A stretch of DNA of 17,500 nucleotides from Theodoxus fluviatilis (Eukaryota > Mollusca > Gastropoda > Cycloneritida > Neritidae), in the NCBI GenBank assembly GCA_034096865.1, contig JAWQFJ010002788.1, positions 1 through 17,500 of the forward strand. Direction: 5' to 3'. Made by a program: the position numbers and the translations under genes. A model generated the notes under the pieces. It was not told the DNA's origin. It searched no databases and was given only the letters and a program-made list of their open reading frames with translations. The first letter of the stretch is position 1. Each line of letters opens with the position of its first letter. Positions 10,480-17,500 of the stretch are shown piece by piece.

Positions 10480-10526
10480 GGACCCTTCATCATCAATCAT
10501 GAAGGGTCCTGACTGATGAAGGGTCC
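10480..10526 (+). repeat. Inverted and direct duplication at the LINE 5' junction
   Basis: GGACCCTTCAT (10480-10490) pairs perfectly with ATGAAGGGTCC (10499-10509) across an 8-nt loop. ATGAAGGGTCC appears a second time in direct orientation at 10516-10526, where it is part of the LINE reading frame (DEGS). The first arm starts exactly next to the target-site duplication, so the rearrangement was part of the insertion event. Confidence 0.9.
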
Positions 10527-11093
10527 AAACCAGAGATACTGTCCAGAATAGCACAAACAACAGCAGCATTGGCAAAGTTGAAGCCAATATGGCGTGACAG
10601 AAATATCACTCTCGCGTCGAAGATCAGGCTCATGCGCACGCTGGCTATCTCCGTATTCTTGTATGCCTGCGAGTCCTGGACACTCACATCTGAACTACAG
10701 AGACGGATACAAGCCCTGGAAATGAGATGCTACCGCAAGATTCTGAACATCTCATATAAAGACCATGTCACGAATGAGGAAGTCAGCAACAGGATCAGGA
10801 GAGCAATTGGACAGTACGAAGACCTGCTCTCAATCGTGAAAAGAAGAAAGCTGAAGTGGTACGGTCACGTGTCAAGAGGCAGTGGGCTGGCCAAGACCAT
10901 CCTGCAAGGTACCGTACCAGGTGGGAGAAGGAGAGGCAGGCAGAGAAAGAGGTGGGAAGACAACATCAAAGAGTGGACAGGCTTGACCTTTGCTGACTCA
11001 CAGCGAGCCACAGAGGATAGAGATCGATGGAGGAAGATTGTCCGAAAGTCATCAGTGGTGCCTCAACAACCCATCTCAGGGTTAAGAGACTGA
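10509..11093 (+). pseudogene. C-terminal fragment of a LINE endonuclease/reverse transcriptase
   Basis: An open frame of about 194 codons ends at TGA 11091-11093. The first in-frame ATG is at 10569, but the frame is LINE coding sequence from 10509 onward, because the element is truncated. It matches, from recalled sequences, the region after the polymerase core of RTE-type pol proteins: an AKLKPIWRD segment, a YACESWTLT segment, an RRKLKWYGHVSRGSG segment and a basic Arg/Lys/Trp-rich segment, GRRRGRQRKRWEDNIKEW. The endonuclease domain and the catalytic YADD box of the polymerase are absent, so it cannot mobilise itself. It has no frameshift or premature stop. It is unlikely to be a cellular gene, given the flanking duplication and lack of promoter or introns. 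Confidence 0.85.
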
Positions 11094-11113
11094 ACTGAAC
11101 TGAATGGGAAATT

Positions 11114-11286
11114 ATCTCCAAATAATGTTTAAAGTGCAGTTAATTTGTTTTTCCATTCCAACATAATTGACTGGTTGTAACATTTTGCTTTGTTGAGGCT
11201 TATTTCTCAAATAGCACTAAACTTTATGCGAGTCACTATCTGACACCAAGGTTATATGCGTACATTATCTTGCCTGAAATTGTTCC
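11114..11286. other. Short unrecognised spacer
   Basis: AT-rich flank of the LINE insertion; nothing recognised. Confidence 0.4.
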
Positions 11287-11323
11287 TTCTTTCTTTCTTT
11301 CTTTCTTTTTTTCTTTCTTTCTT

Positions 11324-11365
<42 letters not shown>

Positions 11366-11368
11366 CCT
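11287..11368 (+). repeat. (TTTC)n then (CT)n microsatellite
   Basis: TTTC units at about 11287-11330 pass into CT dinucleotides to about 11358 and then CTCC. The next LINE fragment begins directly after it. Confidence 0.95.
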
Positions 11369-11370
11369 CC

Positions 11371-11679
11371 GATGTATTTATCAGATTCAGATTAGGAATT
11401 AATGATTTGCGGATTAATGGAAGACATTATAGACGTAACGATGACTTTTTTTGTCCATTTTGTACTGATAAAATGGAAAACGAGGAACATTTTTTACTTG
11501 GTTGTCCACAATACAATGTTCTGAGGGAAAAGTATATCGTGAAACACATTGGTTTCCATCGAGCAGGGTACACACATGCCTACTTGATAGATGGACAAGG
11601 CGCGGAGAAAACCAGAGAGGTTGCAATGTACATCTATTATGCGCTAGCATTAAGAAACCAGGCAGTGTGTAAGCAATAG
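11371..11679 (+). pseudogene. C-terminal pol fragment with CCHC-like zinc motif
   Basis: The frame reads FRLGINDLRI, then CPFC, HFLLGC and YNVLREKYI-type segments, and ends at TAG 11677-11679. The CPFC...H....C spacing is the Cys/His motif found after the reverse transcriptase domain in many non-LTR elements. A start by ATG is not meaningful, because the fragment is truncated; coding similarity begins about 11377. There is no stop or frameshift inside it. A diverged relative is present at 17108-17299. Confidence 0.75.
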
Positions 11680-12178
11680 GCACAGGGGCATTGTACATAA
11701 CTTTTCCTTTAATCGGTAGTGGCCTAAATCCGCCAGTTGTATGTTAGGTAACCATGTGAAAGTTCATTTATGGTAGAAGTGGGTCAAAGAGCTGATTGTA
11801 CGTTTTAAATGTATATTTAAAGTATGCAGGAGGCAACCTGCCTTCATCCTTAAGAGGAAGCGATAACTATTTTATATTTGCATGAGTGCCCTTACTATGG
11901 AACTAATCATAGTGCACATTGTCTGTGACAAATAATTTTAATTGAATTATATTCCTATACATACGCGATGATGATACAGATCTATGTTTCACCTAGGGAC
12001 TTATAGCCAACGGCGAATGTTTTAAGATCTGTACATTAAGAACATTTTATTCATGCATGAAGAACATTAGAGCATCAAATTTCAGCTATGTACATTTCAC
12101 TAATTTTCTTTTTTGTACATAAATTGCATAGTACTAAGACGGGTCGTCGGCCGCAATAAAGCAATCAATCAATCAATC
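11371..12178 (+). mobile_element. Second non-LTR retrotransposon, 5'-truncated, with 3' UTR and AATC tail
   Basis: The fragment contains the C-terminus of a pol protein (11371-11679), about 450 bp of AT-rich 3' UTR, and a 3' end reading GGCCGCAATAAAGCAATC with AATC units to 12178. The tetranucleotide tail is the usual mark of a LINE 3' end in several clades. The 5' end abuts the CT microsatellite. No clear target-site duplication is seen, because simple repeats border both ends. The LINE clade is not assigned. Confidence 0.75.
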
Positions 12179-12315
12179 TCTCTCTCCCTCCCTCTCTCCC
12201 TCCCTCCCTCCCTCCCTTCCTTCTTTCCTTCCTTCCTCCGTTCCTTCTTCCTTCTTCCGTTCTTCCTTCCTTTCCTACTTTCTTTCTATCTTTCTTTCTT
12301 TCTTTCCTTCTTTCT

Positions 12316-12346
<31 letters not shown>

Positions 12347-12440
12347 CTTTCTTCATTCTTTCTCTTTCCTAATTTTTCTTTCTTTGTCTATCCTTTTTCT
12401 TTTCTTCTTTTTTCTTCTTTTTTTTCTCTTTGTTATTCTC
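12170..12440 (+). repeat. Polypyrimidine CT/CTTT/CCTT tract
   Basis: After the AATC tail there is a long pyrimidine tract: CTCC and CCTT units first (to about 12245), then TTTC units (about 12285-12345), then less regular T-rich DNA. It is a homopurine-homopyrimidine tract with triplex potential. Confidence 0.9.
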
Positions 12441-12611
12441 GTTCTGTCTTTTTTCTGCATTTCAAATCAGCCTTCTCTAATTTTATGTCTTCCTTTTCCC
12501 ATGCTATTTTGTCTTTCTTTCTATCTCTCTACGATACGTCGTCATGCTCAACACCACTATTCCACTATCGTGAGGTGCAGTAGTTTTCCAAAATTCGACA
12601 GATGCACGTGT

Positions 12612-12687
12612 AGTGTTCATGAGACGGTTGTCAATGCAACACTCCATAAGTGAAGTACATCCAAGCTAATTTTGCGGAGTGTGGCGA
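12612..12687 (+). repeat. Dispersed repeat, copy A
   Basis: It shares blocks with 15271-15360 in the same orientation: GAGAC-GTTGTC-GCAAC, then ACTACATCC-like and TAAT-TTGCGGAG. By eye the identity is roughly 70% with one indel of about 14 bases. The family is not recognised. No open frame is conserved between the copies. Confidence 0.6.
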
Positions 12688-12728
12688 GATCACCTCCTTC
12701 TCCCTTTGGATTAAGTTATTTACTTATT

Positions 12729-12776
12729 ATGGCTCCACCGGCCGTAGGTGATAGCAAATGGCTCCACCAGGCGTAG
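12729..12776 (+). repeat. Two 19-nt direct repeats, 29-bp period
   Basis: ATGGCTCCACCGGCCGTAG (12729-12747) and ATGGCTCCACCAGGCGTAG (12758-12776) match at 17 of 19 positions. Confidence 0.8.
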
Positions 12777-12820
12777 CTTAGTCGAAAGTTTCCATGCCCG
12801 TGTTCGCGGGAAAGTGTTTT

Positions 12821-12970
12821 CCATTGGTTGGAAGGAAGAACGCTACTGGTGACTTGACGAGGGAGGGGCCTTGTCTTATATGGGGGTCCTGCGATTGGCT
12901 GGAAAATGACCGAGTTCACTCGCGTCCGTGCAGAAAGTATAAATATGCCTACAAACCTGCGCCAGCGCTG
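12821..12970 (+). promoter_or_regulatory. TATA promoter-like cluster (CCAAT, GC box, CCAAT, TATA)
   Basis: Two ATTGG motifs, inverted CCAAT boxes (12823-12827 and 12894-12898), a GGGAGGGGCC patch (12861-12870) and a textbook TATAAATA (12938-12945) occur in the order and spacing expected of an RNA polymerase II promoter. A start near 12968 would put the CCAAT boxes at about -72 and -143. No recognisable coding region follows, so this may drive a non-coding transcript, an unrecognised small gene, or be a promoter inside an LTR remnant. The motifs are seen; promoter activity is inferred. Confidence 0.45.
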
Positions 12971-13005
12971 GCGACTAACATCAAGACCTAACGCCGCCTC
13001 AAGGA

Positions 13006-13102
13006 TTGCGTCATTCTCCATGCCAGAAGTTGCGTCATTCCTCGTGACTCCAGAAGAGACCCCGATGGTTGCGTCACTCTCCGGCGCCAAGATATTACGT
13101 CA
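13006..13102 (+). promoter_or_regulatory. Cluster of four bZIP-type sites
   Basis: TTGCGTCA occurs exactly at 13006-13013, 13030-13037 and 13069-13076, and TTACGTCA at 13095-13102. TTGCGTCA matches C/EBP-ATF composite sites and TTACGTCA matches a CRE variant. All four are in the same orientation and lie 40 to 135 bp downstream of the predicted transcription start. The first three are in one reading frame (encoding I/V-A-S), so a short repeated peptide is an alternative reading. Confidence 0.45.
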
Positions 13103-13132
13103 TCCTTCCTCCCTGCACTCCATGTTGAGAGG

Positions 13133-13306
13133 AGATACCAAGCTTGAAACGCCCGTGTCCATCTCCGAGTGAAGACAAGCTTGCAACACCTGTGTCCATC
13201 TCCGAGTGAAGACACGCTTGCAACGCCCGTGTCCATTTCCTGGTGAAGACACGCTTGCAACGCCCATGTCCATCTCTCTGGGTGAAGACGCGCTTGCAAC
13301 GCCTGA
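13133..13306 (+). repeat. 37-bp minisatellite, about 4.5 copies
   Basis: The units begin GAAGACACGCTTGCAACGCC and continue with CGTGTCCATCTCCGAGT. The copies are 13133-13170 (diverged start), 13171-13207, 13208-13244, 13245-13283 (39 bp) and a partial copy 13284-13306. Unit length is not a multiple of three, so frames do not repeat in phase; long minus-strand open frames across it are probably not coding. Confidence 0.9.
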
Positions 13307-13479
13307 AGCCGTCCGTACAGAACGAATACCGACGATTGAGAGAAATGGCAGAAGCCTCTTTGAAAGGATACAAATTGGTTTGCTATGGTTGTGCTTGTAA
13401 TTGAATACAATTGCTTCCCTTTCCCCTTCGCCTCTTTTCTTCCCTCCGGTGCATCAAGAACTGCTGCGACTAAGATTCC

Positions 13480-13521
13480 CGAGGGCGAGGGGCCCTCGTG
13501 ACGTCTGAGTGGTTGAACCAC
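13480..13521 (+). other. Two adjacent small hairpins around a CRE-like site
   Basis: CGAGGGC (13480-13486) pairs with GCCCTCG (13492-13498) across five bases. GTGGTT (13509-13514) pairs with AACCAC (13516-13521) around a single base. TGACGTC (13499-13505), a CRE-like core, lies between them. Function is unknown. Confidence 0.6.
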
Positions 13522-13869
13522 GATTGACACGCAGCTCGTTCAAGAGCAGCAGCCGAGACAAGAGTGAAGGACTGTCAGATAAGTTACCTTTGATCGGCTG
13601 GTGGGCCATTCGTTCTCTTATATGATTATGATTATGATTATGAGTATTGTTGCTTCTGCTTGATTCATCCCTCGTGCTAACGTTGATTCATCCCTCCATC
13701 ACCCTGGCATGGTAATTAAAAGATTTTGACAATTTGACCTATGACCTCACCGTCTTTCTGTCTCGTGTTTGTTCTTTGATGGAATGACTGTGTGAGAGAG
13801 TGTCACAAGTGGATCATAGTGAATTCCCCTAGACCTTTGACATTTCAGTAAAACGAGCTGGTCCGGCTT
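13522..13869. other. Unrecognised stretch with a short (TGATTA)n repeat
   Basis: About four copies of a GATTAT hexamer (13622-13642) and a pair of TTGATTCATCCCTC repeats (about 13660-13673 and 13684-13697) are visible. No gene recognised. Confidence 0.5.
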
Positions 13870-14160
13870 GCGACACGGAGGAAAAGGGAGCCATGAAAAA
13901 ACACAGAGAGGAATAAAGGAAAGAAGAAAGGGGATGAAGCGGATAACGTTCGAATAGTGGCGAAATGGGGGTTGGGTGTGGGGGCCATAGACGCAGGAGA
14001 GGGGAACGGCGAGGAAGAGGAGATAGAAAAAGAGGACAGTGAGAAGGGAGAAGGGGAGGAGGGGGTGGGTGGGAGAGGGGCAGGAATAGGAAATGGGCGT
14101 CATCCTCGGACCCCCACCCCCACCCCCTACCTCCACCCCCCTACCCCGAGGAAAGGGGAA
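13870..14160 (+). other. Purine-rich tract followed by C-rich tract
   Basis: A and G dominate from about 13875 to 14095, with a G-rich end (GGGGAGGAGGGGGTGGGTGG). The strand asymmetry then flips to CCCCCACCCC-type DNA (14109-14150). The G-rich and C-rich halves can partly pair. Open frames here are composition-driven. Confidence 0.7.
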
Positions 14161-14430
14161 TTCTATTTATCCAAGACAATGCTATAGTGGCAAATGGTGT
14201 CGATGATGAGATGGTTTCGAACGGATTTGCCTTTTGCGTGCAGAAAATGACGGTGCGCAGGCATTGCTGAGGGCGTTTCCCCGGCCGGAATTCCTGGCGT
14301 GGGGCAAGAACCAAACCTCGCGTGTGTGACGTTATGACTACAGACTTCATATTTCACCGTTACCATGACTAAGTCTTTGTCCTACGAAGTCAATTACAAC
14401 ATACTTATCAGAGCGGAAATCCACTTAAAA
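14161..14430. other. No recognised gene
   Basis: No domain, RNA gene or element seen. Short minus-strand open frames of under 70 codons are not supported. Confidence 0.35.
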
Positions 14431-14816
14431 AACAAACAAAGAAAGAACCAACCAAGCAACGAACCAACCAACCAACCAACCAACCAACCAACCAACCAAC
14501 CGACCGACCGACCAACCAACCAACCAACCAACTAAGCCATTCAACCAAAAGAACCCACCCACTCACCCACCCACCAACCAACCAACATACCACCCACCCA
14601 CCCACTCACCCACCCACTCACCAGCAAGCCAACCAACCAACCAAACCAAAACAAATCAACCAACCCGACAAACCCACCCACCAACGCACCAACCCACTCA
14701 CCAACCAACCAACTAACCCCCCCCCCACACACACACACACACCCCCACACACCCAACCAACCAACCAACCAACCAACCAAGCAACCATCCAACCAACCAA
14801 CCAACCAACCAACCAA

Positions 14817-14857
<41 letters not shown>

Positions 14858-14898
14858 ACCAACCAACCAACCAACCAACCAACCAAACAACAAACAAA
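14431..14898 (+). repeat. CCAA/CCCA/CCAG tetranucleotide tract
   Basis: (CCAA)n is the main unit, with an ACCG block (14501-14512), CCCA-rich segments (14555-14610), a C run and (CA)n (about 14717-14745), and a ten-copy CCAG block (about 14817-14857). Minus-strand frames rich in Trp, Leu, Val and Gly result from this composition. Confidence 0.95.
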
Positions 14899-15270
14899 GC
14901 CTCTCTCAGTTCATTGAGAGTAAGAGCACATCAACCGCCTTTCCCAACGCATGCTGAAAAGGCGAGTGACTGGAGAAATAAGATATAGATTTGCTTCAAA
15001 CTCTGAACAACACCATTCTCTCAGGCAGCCCATGGCTTGACACAGCCCGCACAGCCGGACAAGCCGCAAAGCCACGTACATCCACGCGTTCATCCATCGA
15101 AAGAAGACGTGCATGGTTTCACTCTTGTCGCTCGTCAAAGCGGATGCCTTGGTGTACGGTTTTTCTGTTTAGCTGCTCCGGTGCTGGATATGAAATCCCG
15201 TTCGACACCGCTATCGCAACTTTTGTGCACCGCAATAATTTAAAAATAAAATCGATAGAGGTCACATTCA
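14899..15270. other. No recognised gene
   Basis: Non-repetitive DNA without an identifiable domain; open frames reach 109 codons on plus (14991-15320), but nothing supports coding. Confidence 0.35.
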
Positions 15271-15360
15271 TAGAGTTTACGAGACTGTTGTCGAAGCAAC
15301 GGCATTCTAACTCACTTTGAAAATAAACTACATCCGAGGTAATCTTGCGGAGGATATGAG
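15271..15360 (+). repeat. Dispersed repeat, copy B
   Basis: Same-orientation relative of 12612-12687. It has GAGACTGTTGTCGAAGCAAC, then ACTACATCC and TAATCTTGCGGAGG, and carries about 14 extra bases in the middle relative to copy A. Confidence 0.6.
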
Positions 15361-15428
15361 GGCTACGAAAAATACAACACGGGAAAGAATAAGAGAAAGA
15401 GGAAAGGGGACGTGCGAAAAGTGGGCGG

Positions 15429-15500
15429 AGGTGGGGGGTGCGGGAGAGGAGGTGGGGGGTGCGGGAGAGGAGGTGGGGGGTGCGGGAGAGGAGGGGGGGA
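15429..15500 (+). repeat. 21-bp G-rich tandem repeat, three perfect copies
   Basis: AGGTGGGGGGTGCGGGAGAG plus a final G, at 15429-15449, 15450-15470 and 15471-15491, followed by a diverged GAGGGGGGG. Three identical copies imply recent expansion or homogenisation. Each unit supplies several G runs, so the plus strand has strong quadruplex potential. The 21-bp unit keeps frame (GAGEEVG on plus, SRTPHLL on minus), but no flanking coding evidence exists. Confidence 0.9.
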
Positions 15501-16378
15501 GTTTTTCTCTCTAGTGGCTCTAGTGCTGAATACCACGTCCTAGTGTTCACACTGTGCCTCAACATCATGACAATACCAAGGGTGGCTTGGTTTTGCTTGA
15601 TCTGGTCATCGAGGCGTACATTTTGCATTTCGTGTCTTACAGAGACAGTGGGAAATGGGTTTTTCATGTTCGTTTCACCTGAGGAGACTGGAACAGGAGG
15701 TTATCACTTGGACTGAGTGTTTGTGGGGCCAAGACTGAAAAATGTCAAGACTCAGATCTGAAGTGAGGCCTTTAGGGTCGGGAAAACATGGTCACCCAAG
15801 ACCGTTTAATGGGAAATGCACGGTGCCAGAGAAAACAAAGGTGCCCAAGATGAGACCAGCGCGGTTCCACAATTGTTTTATATCGGATACTCTCCCTCTC
15901 CTAAAGGCCTGCTGTAACTGGGCGATGTTTACGTCTACTTCAACGATGTTTCGACCTCGACGTTGCTATACATGAACCTTGAAGACTGATGTCCGTCTAT
16001 ATCGTTATGGCCGATGCTTCGTCCTGGCTGGCAGGTCGGACGGATCTTTGGCTATGTGGCTTCCTGATGCTGCCTGCCTTATGTTAATGGTGCGTCGGTG
16101 GCGTGTGCTTATCACTCCCGTCACTTGCGGCGTATCCGTATGCAGCAGTCCCCGATTACAAGGTCACTCGAGTCCACTACAGCTTCCTTCACATCGGGCA
16201 CTACGCCCAATTGGAACAGGCCTTAAAAGAAACATATACTTTCATTTGATTCTGTGTTTGTGACCTCCAGTATTTACTCTTTGTTTTCTAGACAGTGTGT
16301 TCTTTCTGTGTTTCTGCTTATGATGAAATGTGTGACAATCAGCATGTAAATTTCCTTATATGATTTTTGAGGCACTCT
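15501..16378. other. No recognised gene
   Basis: Open frames of 77 codons (15742-15975) and 94 codons (15979-16263) on the plus strand are not low-complexity. The second has a faint WD40-like string (LAGRSDGSLAMW) but no further repeats, so I do not call it. There are no splice-consistent neighbours. Confidence 0.35.
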
Positions 16379-16474
16379 TGTATTGTATTACATTGCACTG
16401 TACTGTGTTCTTTTGTACTGTATTGTACTAATCATTATAGAATATCATGAGTCGAAGGGGATAAAGTAAATAGA
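16379..16474 (+). mobile_element. Possible LINE 3' end (diverged)
   Basis: TGTATTGTATTACATTGCAC-type degenerate repeats are followed by CTTTTGTACTGTATTGTACT and a terminal GAGTCGAAGGGGATAAAGTA. This parallels the end of the LINE near 12108-12160 (TTTTTGTACATAAATTGCAT, then GGGTCGTCGGCCGCAATAAAG). The similarity is partial and by eye. Confidence 0.3.
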
Positions 16475-16526
16475 GTTATTTCATGGAGCAACTTACTACC
16501 CATTTCCAGGTCTCAAGCCACCTAAC

Positions 16527-16972
16527 ACTCCTCCCTGCCTCCCCCTCTCCTCCCTTCCTCCCCCTCTCCTCCCTTCCTCCCCCTCTCCTCTCTTCCTCCC
16601 CCTCTCCTCCCTTCCTCCCCCTCTCCTCCCTTCCTCCCCCTCTCCTCCCTTCCTCCCCCTCTCCTCCCTTCCTCCCCCTCTCCTCCCTTCCTCCCCCTCT
16701 CCTCCCTTCCTCCCCCTCTCCTCCCTTCCTCCCCCTCTCCCCCCTTCCTCCCCTCTCCTCCTTCCTCCCCCTCTCTCCTTCCCCCCTCTCCCCTTCCTCC
16801 CCTCTCATCCCTTCCTCCCCTCTCCTCCCTCCCTCCCCCTCTCCTCCCTTCCTCCCCCTCTCCTCCCTTCCTCCCCCTCCTCCCTTCCTCCCCTCTCTTC
16901 CCTCCCTCCCCTCTCCTCCCTTCCTCCCTCTCCTCCCTTCCTCCCCCTCTCCTCCCTTCCCCCCTTCCCTCT
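16527..16972 (+). repeat. 19-bp polypyrimidine minisatellite (about 450 bp)
   Basis: The unit CTCCCTTCCTCCCCCTCTC is nearly perfect in the first half (to about 16740) and then varies in length by small deletions. It is almost exclusively C and T on the plus strand, so purine-only on the minus strand. Such tracts can form intramolecular triplexes (H-DNA), and the G-rich strand may form quadruplexes. Ser/Pro-rich and Gly/Glu/Arg-rich open frames across it are artefacts. Confidence 0.97.
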
Positions 16973-17037
16973 GATCACTGGGCTGTCTGATCAGTCTTTC
17001 CCACTTCCTGACGGTACACAAGGAAGTGGGCAGACAG
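16971..17037 (+). other. Nested inverted repeats beside the polypyrimidine tract
   Basis: CCCACTTCCT (17000-17009) pairs perfectly with AGGAAGTGGG (17021-17030) across 11 bases. CTGTCTG (16983-16989) pairs with CAGACAG (17031-17037), continuing the stem after a 10-nt one-sided bulge. A third pair, CTGATCA (16971-16977) and TGATCAG (16988-16994), overlaps and would compete. The inner arms contain opposed ETS-type GGAA cores. Confidence 0.8.
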
Positions 17038-17107
17038 AACGCTAACAAACTGGTGGCTGACTTGTTTTCCCTCACTGAGGAGTATTCAAACTGCATGTTA
17101 GGTCAAA

Positions 17108-17299
17108 GAAGACGGAACACATTTTCTATCAACTTGTAAAGCGTATGATCACTTAAGGGGAAAATACATTGCAAAATATCTAGGTTAAAGACCACATGTA
17201 AAGGTTGTTACAAACATGTTACAAGGAAAGGGACAATTAAAAACAAGATATGTGGCGGTGTACATTCATCATGTATTCAAGAGAGGAAATCAAAACTAG
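17108..17299 (+). pseudogene. Decayed LINE pol C-terminus
   Basis: The frame reads EDGTHFLSTC, YDHLRGKYIAKYLG, a stop (TAA 17186-17188), then KTRYVAVYIHHVF and ends with TAG 17297-17299. It aligns with the LINE C-terminus at 11.4-11.68 kb: the HFL..C, LR.KYI.K..G and T R.VA.YI positions all match in order. The upstream CPFC part is not found in frame, so an upstream frameshift or truncation is likely. It is a non-functional copy of the same or a closely related LINE family. Confidence 0.65.
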
Positions 17300-17500
17300 A
17301 GGACACACTTATACATGATATAAGAAATATGATATGTATGATATAAACAATAGTTGATTATGTTGATTTATTGAACTTGGCTATTGTACCTGTACTTGCT
17401 ATGGGCCGGCGGACTAGCAGTTAAGTCCAGAACAGTTCAGTTCCCAGTGGCATCAAGAGATAAACGCAATGTGATGTGCTTTCACTGCCTGTTCTGTACC
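17300..17500. other. Window end, nothing recognised
   Basis: AT-rich continuation, probably 3' UTR of the decayed LINE at first. No tail or boundary is visible before the window ends. Confidence 0.3.

Larger units (their letters stand above)
10469..11113 (+). mobile_element. 5'-truncated RTE-like LINE insertion with target-site duplication
   Basis: AATGGGAAATT occurs at 10469-10479 and again at 11103-11113, a perfect 11-bp target-site duplication bracketing the insertion. Between the copies lie a rearranged 5' junction (10480-10509), an uninterrupted C-terminal pol fragment, and three CTGAA units (11090-11104) forming the 3' tail. A TGA stop lies within the tail (11091-11093). Short simple-repeat tails and a coding end close to the 3' end are typical of RTE-clade LINEs. 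The intact frame and perfect duplication suggest a recent insertion. The clade name is from recalled protein similarity. Confidence 0.85.

Noticed and set aside
14408..14897. Trp/Leu/Val/Gly-rich membrane-like proteins on the minus strand
   Set aside because: They are translations of the CCAA/CCAG tetranucleotide tract; the apparent hydrophobic segments come from the repeat.
15165..15535. A further direct repeat (about 15165-15195 versus 15500-15530, TTTTTCT...TAG.GGCTC..GTGCTG)
   Set aside because: Only about 30 bases with several mismatches; not separable from chance by eye.
15979..16263. Possible WD40-like motif in a 94-codon frame
   Set aside because: Only one short resemblance (LAGRSDGSLAMW) with no second repeat, GH dipeptide or splice context.
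16476..17096. Gly/Glu/Arg-rich 206-codon protein on the minus strand
   Set aside because: It follows from the 19-bp polypurine repeat; no domain outside the repeat.

Overview
The window looks like nuclear DNA of a metazoan, most plausibly a marine invertebrate such as a mollusc. That assignment is inference. It rests on a THAP-type zinc-finger exon with a consensus splice donor, C-terminal remnants of non-LTR (LINE) reverse transcriptases, tRNA-derived SINE-like pieces and a very high load of micro- and minisatellites. Nothing is bacterial: there are no dense gene arrays, operons or ribosome-binding sites. Most long open frames are stop-free simple repeats and are not annotated as genes.

Layout. 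(1) 1-1400: a promoter-like segment and the first coding exon of a THAP gene (294-585), bracketed by a 51-bp inverted repeat (46-96 / 962-1012). (2) 1403-4632: two large repeat blocks, a CAGG/CAGA tract running into (CA)n, then about 1.75 kb of an 11-bp minisatellite. A possible second exon of the THAP gene (4749-5068) joins in frame, which would place both blocks inside one intron. (3) 5070-8350: mostly unrecognised DNA with three G-rich tracts, one a pure 23-G run. (4) 8370-8825: two tRNA-like modules pointing toward each other, the minus-strand one a clear SINE head. (5) 9327-9765: a (CAT)n tract. (6) 10469-11113: a short 5'-truncated RTE-like LINE insertion with a perfect 11-bp target-site duplication and a hairpin at its 5' junction. 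(7) 11287-12440: pyrimidine repeats and a second LINE fragment (11371-12178) with an AATC-repeat tail. (8) 12600-13540: a dispersed repeat, a TATA/CCAAT promoter-like cluster, four bZIP-type sites in 97 bp and a 37-bp minisatellite. (9) 13870-15500: purine-rich DNA, a long CCAA-type tract, a second copy of the dispersed repeat and a G-rich 21-bp repeat. (10) 15500-17500: unrecognised DNA, a 19-bp polypyrimidine minisatellite followed by a nested hairpin, and a decayed LINE C-terminus related to the one at 11.4 kb.

The only cellular gene I can support is the THAP gene. The rest is transposon remnants, tandem repeats and a few regulatory-looking clusters. I did not find a convincing new multi-gene system. 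The most notable items are the inverted repeat around the THAP exon, the alternating pyrimidine-purine satellites, the rearranged LINE 5' junction, and the TATA plus bZIP cluster.
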